The position numbers and the translations under genes were made by a program. Below are positions 59,501 to 64,000 of a stretch of DNA of 64,000 bases, piece after piece. The stretch comes from Liolophura sinensis (lineage: Eukaryota > Mollusca > Polyplacophora > Chitonida > Chitonidae). The notes under the pieces are model-generated. The model searched no databases. It worked only from the letters and a program-made list of their open reading frames with translations, and was not told the origin of the DNA. Location of the stretch: NCBI RefSeq assembly GCF_032854445.1, contig NC_088306.1, positions 17,643,764 through 17,707,763 on the forward strand, read 5' to 3'. Numbering within the stretch: the first letter of the stretch is position 1; each line of letters opens with the position of its first letter.

Positions 59501-62500
59501 TAAAGGAGGAATATATTTGTCATATGTTTAACGCATATACGGTTATGATCAGTGTTATATATGCTGTGTCACGTTTAAAACCAGTTGTAATTGTGTATAC
59601 CATGGTACATGTTTTCTGTCGCTCCTATAACACACCTTTGTCTGATTTCTGTGATGTACTGTTACACAAGGCACATGTCATCTGCATGACGGTTGGTAAT
59701 GCTATGAGTGCGTATGTGATAGCTGGTAATGTGGCGAGTAGTCATGCGGCGGTTCGTAATGCGACCAATGCGCATGTGACAGTCGATAATGTGGCGAATG
59801 GGTATGGGACAGTTGGTATTGTTGCGAATGGGCATGTGACAATTGGTAATGTGGCGAATGGACATGTGACAGTTGGTAATGTGGCGAATGAGTATGTGAC
59901 AGTTGCTAATGTGGCGAATAGATTTTGACAGTTGATAATGTGGCGAGTGTTTATGTGACACATGGTAATGTGGAGAATTGCACGTGGTAAGGCAGCTGTG
60001 GAACACAGGGCATATGGTAATGTAGTGAGTGGGTATGTTAATTTATTTATTCAGTTGATATTTAACGCCCTAGTCAAGGATTTTTATTTGTGCGATGGGG
60101 GTCAGTTTATTAAGTTGAGAAAAAAAGAAGCGATATGTGACGGCTGGTAATGTGGCACATGGATATGTGACGGATGGTAATGTGGCAAACTGATATGTGA
60201 CAGACGACCATGTGAAGAATGGAAATGTGGCGGTGGATACGCAACAGATGGTAGTTTGGCAAACGGGTATGTGACGGATGCTAATATTTATTTATGTACT
60301 TGACTGATGTTTTACGCAATAGTTAAGACTATTTTACTTATACGATCGCAGCCAGCATTATGGTACAAGGAAACCTGGGTGGTAATATGACAAACGGATA
60401 CATGGTGGATGGTAATATGACAAAGAAATCTACGTTACGGATGGAATGTGACAAACGAATGTGGCCGATGGTAATATGGCAAACGGATATGTGGTGGATG
60501 GTAATGTGGCAAGCGGATCCGCATGACGGATGGTAATGTGGCAAACGGGAATGTGACGAATGGTAATGTGTCAAAGGGATATGTGACAGACGTATATGTG
60601 ACGGACGGTAATGTAGCAAACGGACAGTTGACGAATGGTAATGTGGCAAACCGATACCTGACAGACGGTAATGTGACAAACGGATATGTGACGGGCGGTA
60701 ATATGGCAAAGGGATATGTGACACACGGTAATGTGGCGAACGGATATGTCACGGATGATAATGTGGCAAACGGATACGTGGTGGATGGTAAAGTGACAAG
60801 CGGATACGCGTGACGGATGGTAATGTGGAAAAATGGTATGTGACCAATGGTAATGTGGCAATGGATATGTGACGGATGGTAATATGGCAAAGGGGTATGT
60901 GACAGACGGTAATGTGGCAAACAGATATGTAATGGACGGTAATGTGACAGACGGACATGTGACGGGCGGTAATGTGGCAAACGGATATGTGACAATATTG
61001 ACATTTGATTATGTGATGGATGGATGGACCAACACTGGCCGTGAAGACATTGTGGTGTAGGCAATTATTCACTTATCTTCCAGTTCCTCCTAGTACAGAG
61101 ACGCCACCATCCACGGACCACACATCAACAAGTCCGACGACGTCAGCCGGCGCTCCAACGACCAGAATGCAACCGCCAGTGACGTCAGCAGCGCAAACGT
61201 CGAATAATACAACAATTGTTAAACTTTCAACGTCAACACCTGGTAAGTTTACATAACAAGGCTAAAAAAGCGCTTATTGTCGGTGATGAAAATTTGTGCA
61301 TAAAATATGGAGAATGTCCAAAAGAAACACTTATCAAACCTGAGATTAATGACACGGGAATTCCAAGTCTTGGAAAGTTAGGAGTTATGGCCGATGGGCT
61401 GGATGTTGCGGGTAAATTTGATGGGTTGGCCACGCATACGCCAATCAGTAAAAAACAGTCTCCGATATGTGGCGAGTGGTTATGTCATTTGTGGTAATGT
61501 GGCGTGTGGTCCTGTGATGGACGGTAATGTAGCTGTGGTTATGTTATGGATGGCTTTGTTACTGCTATATTCTAATACCCCGGATGAATTTGATGGGTTG
61601 GACACACATACACGCCATAAGGAAGAAAGTAGTCCTTGTGGCGAGTGATTATGTAATGGATGGTAATGTCGCGAGTGTTTATGTAATGGATGGTAATGTG
61701 GCAAGTGATTATGTAATGGGTGGTAATGTGGCAAGTGATTATGTAATGGAGAGTAAGGTGGCGAGTGATTATGTAATGGATGGTAAGGTGGCAAGTAATT
61801 ATATGATGGATGGTAATGTGGCAAATGCTTACATGATGGATGGTAATGTGACAAGTGATTATGTAATGGGTGGTAATGTGGCAAGTGGTTAAATGATGGA
61901 TGGTAATGCGGCAAGTGATTATGTGGCGGGTGGTTATGTGATGGGTGGTAATGTGGCAAGTGATTATGTAATAGGTGGTAATGTGGCAAGTGATTATGTT
62001 CTGGGTGGTAATGTGGAAAGTCATTATGTAATGGATGGTATTGTGGCAAGTGATTATGTAGTGGGTGGTAAGGTGGCAAGTGGTTATATGATGGATGGTA
62101 ATGTGGCAAGTGGTTATATGACGGATGGTAATGTGACAAGTGATTATGTAATGGGTGGTAATGTGGCAAGTGGTTATATGATGGATGGTAATATGGCAAG
62201 TGATTATGTGACGGGTGGTAATGTGGCGAGTGGTTATGTGATGGGTGGTAATGTGGCGAGTGGTTATGTGATGGATGGTAATGTGACAAGTGGTTATGTG
62301 ACGGTGGTAATAAAGCGAGCGATTATGTACTGGGTGGTAATATGGCAAGTGGTTATATGATGGATGGAAATGTGGCAAGTGGTTATGCATTGGATGGTAA
62401 TGTGGCGAGTGGTTATGTGATGGATGGTAATATTCCGTGTGATTATGTAAGTGGCAAGTGATTATGTGATGAATGGTTTTGTGGCAAGTGGTTATATGAT

Positions 62501-63736
62501 GGGTGGTAATATTGACGAGTGATTATGTGATGAATGGTAATGTGGCGAATGGTTATGTGATGGGTGGTAATTTGATCAATGATTATGTGATGGATGGTGA
62601 TGAGGCGTGTGTTTATGTAAAAGATCGTAATGTGGCGAGTGATGGATGGTAATGTGGCGTGTGATTCTGTGATGGATGATAAAGTGGCGAGTGGTTATGT
62701 GAAGGATGGTAATGTGGCGAGTGTCATATGATGGTTGTGACGAGGGGTATGTTTGACGGGTTAATGACTGTGGATGAGGTTGTGTGACTGGTGGTTATTC
62801 GGTTGATGGCTCTGTGGATGAGGTTGTCATGTTTAGCATGTACGTGTACCCCATATGTGTGACTAGTGGCTATTCGGTTGATGACTCTGTGGATGAGGTT
62901 GTCATGTTTAGCATGTACGTGTACCCCATATGTGTGACTAGTGGCTATTCGGTTGATGACTCTGTGGATGAGGTTGTCATGTTTAGCATGTACGTGTGCC
63001 CCATATGTGTGACTAGTGGCTATTCGGTTGATGACTCTGTGGATGAGGTTGTCATGATTAGCATGTACGTGTACCCCATATGTGTGACTAGTGGCTATTC
63101 GGTTGATGACTCACGCATGTGCGTGTGCACCATATTCATAGATCCCCATAAAGATATACAGAATTGACGTTGATTGGCTGAAGGTGGGGATAGGTCTTCC
63201 TGGGTACAACTTTGGTCACGTGTTAATAAATCTGCCATTCTTAAAATTCAGCTTTGGTTAGGCATAGTCAGGACTCACCCATCTCTCACGACAGCCAATC
63301 AGAAACGATTCTGAATCCCTTTAATTTCGTCATAATTCCTTTAAGATCCCGTTGTTATAGTTTGTTAAATCGCTTATCCTCTACCCGGTTTTCCCCACCA
63401 TATTACTGGCCGCCGTCGTCGCGTCGTAAAACACCAATCAAATAAATAAATAATTAACCGTTTATCTTCCAGTTCCCACCACATCGATAGTCCCCTCAGT
63501 GCCGAGCACTGTGTCCTCACTCTCTCTCAGTACATCATTATCCACGGGTCAGTCGCCATCCAGTCCTACCACACAAGCCGGCCCCAAGACAACGACGACG
63601 CCGACGCCAGTGACGTCAGCAGCGCAAACGTCGAATAATACGACGACAGTTAAACTTCCAGCATCGACACAAAATATAACGTTGACGTCGACATTCTCAA
63701 CTGTTACTTTGAACTCGTCTTCAACGTTAACACCTG
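30639..63736 (+). CDS. LRP5/6-like YWTD-propeller/EGF receptor with mucin-like region (3' end outside window)
   Basis: Nineteen exons join with matching phases into about 1,128 codons: exon 1 signal peptide; exons 2-4 propeller 1; exon 5 EGF 1; exons 6-10 propeller 2; exon 11 EGF 2; exons 12-16 propeller 3; exon 17 EGF 3; exons 18-19 Ser/Thr/Pro-rich. Each propeller shows six blade motifs of YWTD type (e.g. [26 protein letters not shown]), and each EGF has six cysteines. Propeller directly after the signal peptide and the propeller-EGF alternation are features of LRP5/6. LDL-A repeats, membrane segment and cytoplasmic tail would lie to the right, if present. LRP5/6 has four propellers and no mucin-like region after the third, so this is either a divergent LRP5/6 relative or a lineage-specific YWTD/EGF protein. 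Binding of secreted ligands outside the cell is the likely role; the ligand is unknown. The link of exon 1 to exon 2 rests on phase and context across a 9.8-kb intron. Confidence 0.85.
31139..31218. repeat. (TA)n microsatellite
   Basis: About 39 uninterrupted TA units. Confidence 0.97.
31640..32210. mobile_element. Foldback element with long inverted ends
   Basis: Left end (GAGAGTAAAACTAGAGCAGC, GACGGCAGTGTAATAGCTGG, GGTCACACGTAACCGTTAAA) and right end (GGCCGTACTTCACCGGTGAC, CAACTATCGTACTGTCGCCG, CTGCTTTGCTTTTACTCTTT) are inverted complements over about 80 bp, about 460 bp apart. This is the clearest two-ended member of the FB family in the window. Confidence 0.65.
33955..34068 (+). mobile_element. 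RT retroelement 3' end fragment
   Basis: GGGAACTGACCTTGGAATTA, TTGACCTGGAACGTCC, then GTATACGAATGTCAGCTTCG and ACGCATAGATTCTG. Confidence 0.65.
34570..34870 (-). mobile_element. SINE-B-like element, diverged
   Basis: ACTTGGGGTTTAGCGACGTA and TTTTTCAGTCAGTCGAAG mark the 3' end. The head side has CCGAACCCGGGTTTGATCTC, like an inverted box B. The body differs from the other SINE-B copies, so it may be a sister family. Confidence 0.6.
35455..35795 (-). mobile_element. SINE-B, nearly full length
   Basis: From AGTGAGTGAGTGACGACG to GCGGACGCTCTACCCATTAG and CGGGGCCGG. A C-rich insertion lies between box A and B (35,719-35,750). Confidence 0.85.
36190..36610. repeat. 36-bp minisatellite, about 11 units
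   Basis: Units carry CTAGCGATATCATTCATCAC and GATCGGTACACAACTC. Two measured starts (36,228 and 36,264) are 36 bp apart. Confidence 0.92.
36869..36949. repeat. (TA)n microsatellite
   Basis: About 40 TA units. Confidence 0.97.
38525..39720 (+). mobile_element. Degraded reverse-transcriptase retroelement with nested SINE-B
   Basis: Frames in order read [14 protein letters not shown], then (after a deletion) [11 protein letters not shown], containing the YxDD catalytic motif of reverse transcriptases. After a frameshift they read [20 protein letters not shown] and [13 protein letters not shown]. The GIPMG-type block expected between the first two is missing. A SINE-B is inserted at 39,138-39,432, after which the 3' region resumes and ends with GGTATACGAGTGTCTGTTTC and an AGATTTTGAGATTGAGATT tail near 39,740. 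The element class (Penelope-like or another non-LTR type) cannot be settled from this fragment. Confidence 0.75.
39138..39432 (+). mobile_element. SINE-B nested in retroelement
   Basis: CACAGTTGGCAGAGCGTCTG to CCCCAAGCACTCACTCACTC. The duplicated flank CCAGAATCTCTGAC occurs on both sides (39,126 and 39,431), which marks the target-site duplication. Confidence 0.9.
40004..40252 (-). mobile_element. SINE-A with long (ATTT)n tail
   Basis: About 12 ATTT units, then the core and the box B region (GGATTTGAACTCACAGCGAC). The extreme head is missing. Confidence 0.88.
40496..40946 (+). CDS. Receptor exon 2: propeller 1, blades 1-3
   Basis: Phase 1 in, phase 2 out. Starts [11 protein letters not shown] after CTTGTTTCAG. 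Blade motifs are LIWAQ, IYWSEKG and LYFTDS. It ends MGIAVYPQK with GG before a GTAAGTAG donor. Confidence 0.9.
40980..41168 (+). mobile_element. SINE-C-like element
   Basis: A box B-like GAGTTCGAATCCAGCTCCC near 41,034, then a body ending in AACTCTCAATCAAATCAG. The body differs from SINE-A. Confidence 0.5.
41169..43765 (+). other. Receptor intron 2, remaining sequence
   Basis: A tRNA-like SINE head (TATAAAGCGTCCGCCTCATAA, TTTGAGTTCGAACTC) lies at 41,335-41,430. Overlapping palindromes are at 41,531-41,569, and GTGTCATRTCTGCTGT repeats at 41,830-41,945. A 136-codon frame (41,773-42,183) runs through the latter and is not supported. The rest is unremarkable. Confidence 0.45.
43766..44036 (+). 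mobile_element. SINE-A, full length, ending 20 bp before exon 3
   Basis: Head (GTTTCCGTGGCCAAGGTGGT), box B (CAGATCAAGTCCAGCCC), core and AAAT tail are all present. Its tail forms the sequence just upstream of the exon 3 acceptor. Confidence 0.9.
44057..44309 (+). CDS. Receptor exon 3: propeller 1, blades 4-5
   Basis: Phase 2 in, phase 0 out. [14 protein letters not shown] and [10 protein letters not shown] are the blade motifs. Ends GIALYK before GTATGC. Confidence 0.92.
44470..44672 (+). mobile_element. SINE-C
   Basis: Box B-like CGTGCTCGAATCCAGCTCTG, then GAAAGTTTGTCAGATACC, CCAATTTCCTCCACGG and a CTAACAAAATAAATAAAT tail. Confidence 0.6.
45122..45282 (-). mobile_element. SINE-A core and tail
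   Basis: ATTTGATTGGTGTTTTACGC through GGAGACCTTCCCATTTACGG. The head is absent. Confidence 0.88.
45385..45655 (-). mobile_element. RT retroelement 3' fragment, inverted
   Basis: CGTATACCAGCCGTCAACC, AAAATGGACGTTCCAGG and CAAGGCCAATTCCCATATC are the reverse complement of the 3' end at 27.5 and 39.6 kb, and AGCAGCAGTCAACAGTTCTC extends it inward. Confidence 0.7.
45816..45960 (+). CDS. Receptor exon 4: propeller 1, blade 6
   Basis: Phase 0 in, phase 1 out. Starts [17 protein letters not shown], the sixth blade, and includes [12 protein letters not shown]. Donor G|GTAAGT. Confidence 0.88.
46566..46692 (-). mobile_element. SINE-A core
   Basis: GATTTTGTGTTTTACACCGT to AACCGGGTAGAGCCCGGGGG and GCTGCTGCAGAACC. 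Confidence 0.8.
46803..47115 (+). mobile_element. SINE-B, full length
   Basis: GGCCTTGATAGCACAGTTGA to AACCCCAAGCACTCACTCAC. CAAGTGGTCTTT flanks both sides (46,790 and 47,114), a likely target-site duplication. Confidence 0.92.
47206..47319 (+). CDS. Receptor exon 5: EGF-like domain 1
   Basis: Phase 1 in, phase 1 out. Six cysteines in the order [10 protein letters not shown], then [16 protein letters not shown]. It follows propeller 1, as in LRP5/6. Confidence 0.92.
47432..47545. mobile_element. MITE, 114 bp, 14-bp perfect terminal inverted repeats
   Basis: CCCAGTTTCACAAA at the left and TTTGTGAAACTGGG at the right. The 7-bp AACAGGA is directly repeated on each side (47,425-47,431 and 47,546-47,552). 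Confidence 0.85.
47603..47852 (-). mobile_element. SINE-A, full length
   Basis: TATTTATTTATTTGATTGGT to GCTGGCGTGCTAACCACC. Inserted in the second exon-5 half-copy. Confidence 0.88.
48032..48280. mobile_element. MITE-like foldback element, about 250 bp
   Basis: Left end TATACACTCAAAAAATTAAT and right end ATTAATTTTTGAGTGTATC are inverted complements. So are the inner blocks TGTCTGAGTGATGCTAGAA and GCGAGCATCACTCAGACA. It lies about 85 bp before exon 6. Confidence 0.8.
48367..48639 (+). CDS. Receptor exon 6: propeller 2, blades 1-2
   Basis: Phase 1 in, phase 1 out. Begins [16 protein letters not shown]. Contains a diverged first blade with two cysteines ([14 protein letters not shown]) and the blade motif [14 protein letters not shown]. 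The acceptor is TTGCACAG; a second AG five bases on would break the frame. Confidence 0.87.
49125..49340 (-). mobile_element. RT retroelement 3' fragment, inverted
   Basis: TATGCGTCGAAACAAGATTT, ATGTTCCAGGTCAATAATTG and AAGCAGTTAACAGTTTTCAA are the inverted complement of the family 3' end. Confidence 0.68.
49644..49797 (+). CDS. Receptor exon 7: propeller 2, blade 3
   Basis: Phase 1 in, phase 2 out. [20 protein letters not shown] contains the canonical YWTD motif. Ends GIAVHPYR with CG before GTAAGA. Confidence 0.93.
50497..50637 (+). CDS. Receptor exon 8: propeller 2, blade 4
   Basis: Phase 2 in, phase 2 out. [20 protein letters not shown] has FWTL in place of YWTD. Ends HLTIDFKFD with AG before GTGAGT. 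Confidence 0.92.
50681..50813. repeat. (TATG)n microsatellite
   Basis: Over 30 ATGT units with a few interruptions, 40 bp after exon 8. Confidence 0.97.
50912..51003 (-). mobile_element. SINE-A core fragment
   Basis: TTAATTGGTGTTTTACTCCA through GGTGGGAGGAAATCGGACAT. Confidence 0.8.
51359..51476 (+). CDS. Receptor exon 9: propeller 2, blade 5
   Basis: Phase 2 in, phase 0 out. [19 protein letters not shown], ending FGISVFQ. The donor is CAG|GTCAGA, weaker than the others. Confidence 0.9.
51978..52131 (+). CDS. Receptor exon 10: propeller 2, blade 6
   Basis: Phase 0 in, phase 1 out. [20 protein letters not shown], ending ESSQPIRN. Confidence 0.92.
52432..52590 (+). CDS. Receptor exon 11: EGF-like domain 2
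   Basis: Phase 1 in, phase 1 out. [15 protein letters not shown], then [18 protein letters not shown]. An extra cysteine near the exon start (GFCSS) and CKEC give more than six in total. The acceptor TTTTTACAAG is weak but is the only one that fits the phase. Confidence 0.88.
52591..53626 (+). other. Receptor intron 11
   Basis: A SINE-C-like element lies at 53,200-53,398 (GGTTGTGGGTTCGAATCCAG; tail CATCAATCAAATTAAA). The rest is not recognised. Confidence 0.5.
53627..53863 (+). CDS. Receptor exon 12: propeller 3, blades 1-2
   Basis: Phase 1 in, phase 1 out. [16 protein letters not shown] and [19 protein letters not shown]. Ends VVAVLSM plus A before GTAAGA. Confidence 0.92.
54725..54912 (-). 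mobile_element. SINE-A core and (ATTT)n tail
   Basis: Tail of about nine units, core to CTTCCCACTTACGGCCGGAG. GCTTTATGA occurs on both sides (54,718 and 54,911), a probable target-site duplication. Confidence 0.9.
55270..55866. repeat. 31-bp minisatellite, about 19 units
   Basis: Units carry GAGAATATTGCTAAACGTGA and AGTTGTACTAT, with higher-order variants (ATACTTTGACAACATTG, TTAAAACTGTAC) recurring in the same order twice. It ends 78 bp before exon 13. Confidence 0.95.
55944..56115 (+). CDS. Receptor exon 13: propeller 3, blade 3
   Basis: Phase 1 in, phase 2 out. [20 protein letters not shown], ending RDIAVDPYE with GG before GTGAGT. Confidence 0.93.
56208..56472 (+). mobile_element. SINE-A, full length
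   Basis: GGTGGCCTCCTTGGCTGATG (head) to an AAATAATTAAATAAAT tail. Confidence 0.9.
56503..56593. repeat. (ATTT)n microsatellite
   Basis: About 22 units with one G change. Confidence 0.97.
56741..56871 (+). CDS. Receptor exon 14: propeller 3, blade 4
   Basis: Phase 2 in, phase 1 out. [20 protein letters not shown] is close to the LRP4/5/6 signature for this blade. Ends NGLTIDYK plus G. Confidence 0.94.
56872..58116 (+). other. Receptor intron 14
   Basis: Holds a SINE-B head fragment at 57,105-57,152 (GACGCTCTACCAACTGTGTT) and a full antisense SINE-A at 57,251-57,512. A T-run at 58,078-58,103 forms the pyrimidine tract of exon 15. Confidence 0.7.
57251..57512 (-). mobile_element. SINE-A, full length but tail-less
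   Basis: ATGGTGTTTTACGCCTTACT to CTAACCATCTGAGCCAGGGA. A short direct duplication (ACTCACAGCGAACTTACAGC) sits in the box B region. Confidence 0.88.
58117..58273 (+). CDS. Receptor exon 15: propeller 3, blade 5 and start of blade 6
   Basis: Phase 1 in, phase 2 out. [20 protein letters not shown] and YIYLTDWSR are the blade motifs. Confidence 0.94.
58509..58621 (+). CDS. Receptor exon 16: end of propeller 3
   Basis: Phase 2 in, phase 1 out. [20 protein letters not shown] and [14 protein letters not shown]. The donor G|GTTTGT is non-consensus at +3, but is the only one giving the phase required by exon 17. Confidence 0.85.
58700..58790 (+). mobile_element. tRNA-like SINE head fragment
   Basis: TCAGTTAGGTCGCGGGCTCG and ATTCCGGCATCTGCCAGCC look like box A/B remains, with no complete body. 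Confidence 0.4.
59228..59347 (+). CDS. Receptor exon 17: EGF-like domain 3
   Basis: Phase 1 in, phase 1 out. [10 protein letters not shown], then [17 protein letters not shown], six cysteines. Confidence 0.94.
59690..59965. repeat. 30-bp minisatellite, array 1 (intron 17)
   Basis: Units such as GTGACAGTTGGTAATGTGGC and GAATGGGCAT. About nine copies. Confidence 0.92.
60036..60120 (-). mobile_element. SINE-A-like tail and core, diverged
   Basis: AATTTATTTATTCAGTTGAT, ATTTAACGCCCTAGTCAAGG and GGGGGTCAGTTTATTAAG; possibly SINE-C. It interrupts the minisatellite. Confidence 0.5.
60140..61015. repeat. 30-bp minisatellite, array 2 (intron 17)
   Basis: Units like GATATGTGACGGATGGTAAT and GTGGCAAACG. 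A SINE-A fragment interrupts it at 60,283-60,382. Open frames on both strands follow from the 30-bp unit. Confidence 0.95.
60283..60382 (-). mobile_element. SINE-A core fragment in minisatellite
   Basis: ATTTATTTATGTACTTGACT, GATGTTTTACGCAATAGTTA and CAGCCAGCATTATGGTACAA. Confidence 0.75.
61084..61242 (+). CDS. Receptor exon 18: Ser/Thr/Pro-rich, mucin-like
   Basis: Phase 1 in, phase 1 out, 53 residues. Starts [18 protein letters not shown] and ends VKLSTSTP. Dense Thr/Ser with Pro suggests O-glycosylation, and NNTT is an N-glycosylation site. Acceptor TTATCTTCCAG, donor G|GTAAGT. Confidence 0.82.
61630..62735. repeat. 30-bp minisatellite, array 3 (intron 18), about 35 units
   Basis: Units like TTATGTGATGGATGGTAATG and TGGCAAGTGG. 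The 30-bp register is exact for long stretches (e.g. 62,041-62,280). The family is shared with the arrays in intron 17. Confidence 0.97.
62781..63125. repeat. 75-bp minisatellite, about 4.5 units
   Basis: Unit starts TGTGTGACTAGTGGCTATTC at 62,856, 62,931, 63,006 and 63,081, with a variant at 62,781. The 25-codon unit leaves the plus strand open (62,784-63,167). Confidence 0.97.
63378..63452 (+). mobile_element. SINE-A 3' fragment, ending 20 bp before exon 19
   Basis: ACCCGGTTTTCCCCACCATA, TACTGGCCGCCGTCGTCG and AACACCAATCAAATAAATAA. Confidence 0.82.
63473..63736 (+). CDS. Receptor exon 19: Ser/Thr/Pro-rich, mucin-like
   Basis: Phase 1 in, phase 1 out, 88 residues. Starts [16 protein letters not shown] and ends NSSSTLTP. 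Over half the residues are Ser or Thr. A 35-bp block (from CCAGTGACGTCAGCAGCGCA) is identical to one in exon 18. Donor G|GTAAGT; the gene continues beyond the window. Confidence 0.82.
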
Positions 63737-64000
63737 GTAAGTTTATAATAACAAATTATTTCAGGCACTAAAAAAAATTATCAAAGCACAAAACCTATGA
63801 ACGAAAAGCCAAAGATGTTCTTTGATTTTTTTTAAAGCAATGGTCACTCCTTGTGATTCCGCCACTGTTAAATGCGTAATAAGAGTTGCTTTCCTTTCCT
63901 TGTACGTTTTTGTGTACGGGAAATAAATGAGGACTGTCCACGTGCAGTACCCACCAAATCTAAACAAAACTTTTTGATTGTTTCAACTGATTTGACTCAG
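63737..64000 (+). other. Receptor intron 19 (start)
   Basis: AT-rich intron sequence up to the window edge; nothing recognised. Confidence 0.6.

Larger units (their letters stand above)
61243..63472 (+). other. Receptor intron 18
   Basis: Two related 70-bp pieces containing AATTTGATGGGTTGG (61,416 and 61,588) precede the 30-bp array; the 75-bp repeat and a SINE-A tail follow. The segment 63,126-63,377 is not recognised. Confidence 0.6.

Noticed and set aside
61480-62390. Minus-strand frames of about 270 codons with His/Tyr/Ile repeats, and plus-strand frames over the same region.
   Set aside because: The 30-bp unit keeps all frames without stops; two overlapping long frames on one strand and others on the opposite strand point to repeat by-products.

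Overview
The window is eukaryotic genomic DNA: GT-AG introns, AATAAA poly(A) signals, TATA/CCAAT boxes, (TA)n and (ATTT)n microsatellites, and a dense load of tRNA-headed SINEs with AAAT tails. The SINE types and repeat-rich intergenic DNA suggest a lophotrochozoan, most likely a mollusc (probably bivalve). That assignment is inference. No prokaryotic gene, operon or CRISPR array was seen.

Layout. (1) 1-1.13 kb, minus strand: the first two coding exons of a TBC-domain (Rab-GAP) gene of GRTP1 type; the rest lies beyond the left edge. (2) 1.1-7.6 kb: intergenic, with SINEs, a (TA)n tract and 51-, 54- and 69-bp tandem repeats. (3) 7.6-20.3 kb: a tandemly duplicated locus for a small secreted eight-cysteine peptide. 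Copy 3 (18,098-19,415) is intact and has a TATA box, a first exon whose only coding content is the ATG, a 1.1-kb intron and a second exon with signal peptide and mature peptide. Copy 2 (13,702-15,016) is almost identical but has lost 2 nt and is frameshifted. Copy 1 (8,811-8,918) is an older remnant of the C-terminal half with a recognisable 3' UTR. Each copy is followed by a ~55-bp 'TTTCCTGGGTA' minisatellite, and the two young copies are preceded by a different 55-bp purine-rich array. (4) 20.3-30.6 kb: repeat-rich intergenic DNA with a PIF/Harbinger-like element, an inverted-repeat (foldback) family, and 3' fragments of a reverse-transcriptase retroelement. (5) 30,639-63,736 (+), continuing past the right edge: one large gene in 19 recognisable exons. 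It encodes a signal peptide, three six-bladed YWTD beta-propellers each followed by an EGF-like domain (LRP5/6-like module order, no N-terminal LDL-A repeats), then Ser/Thr/Pro-rich mucin-like exons. All reading phases join exactly, giving about 1,128 codons in the window.

The introns of the receptor gene hold many nested insertions, including SINEs ending ~20 bp before two exons, two short inverted-repeat elements, a partial duplication of an EGF exon later invaded by two transposons, and 30-, 31- and 75-bp minisatellites around the mucin-like exons. The most interesting observations are the tandem eight-cysteine peptide locus and the propeller/EGF/mucin receptor with stalk exons that seem to have multiplied by exon duplication.
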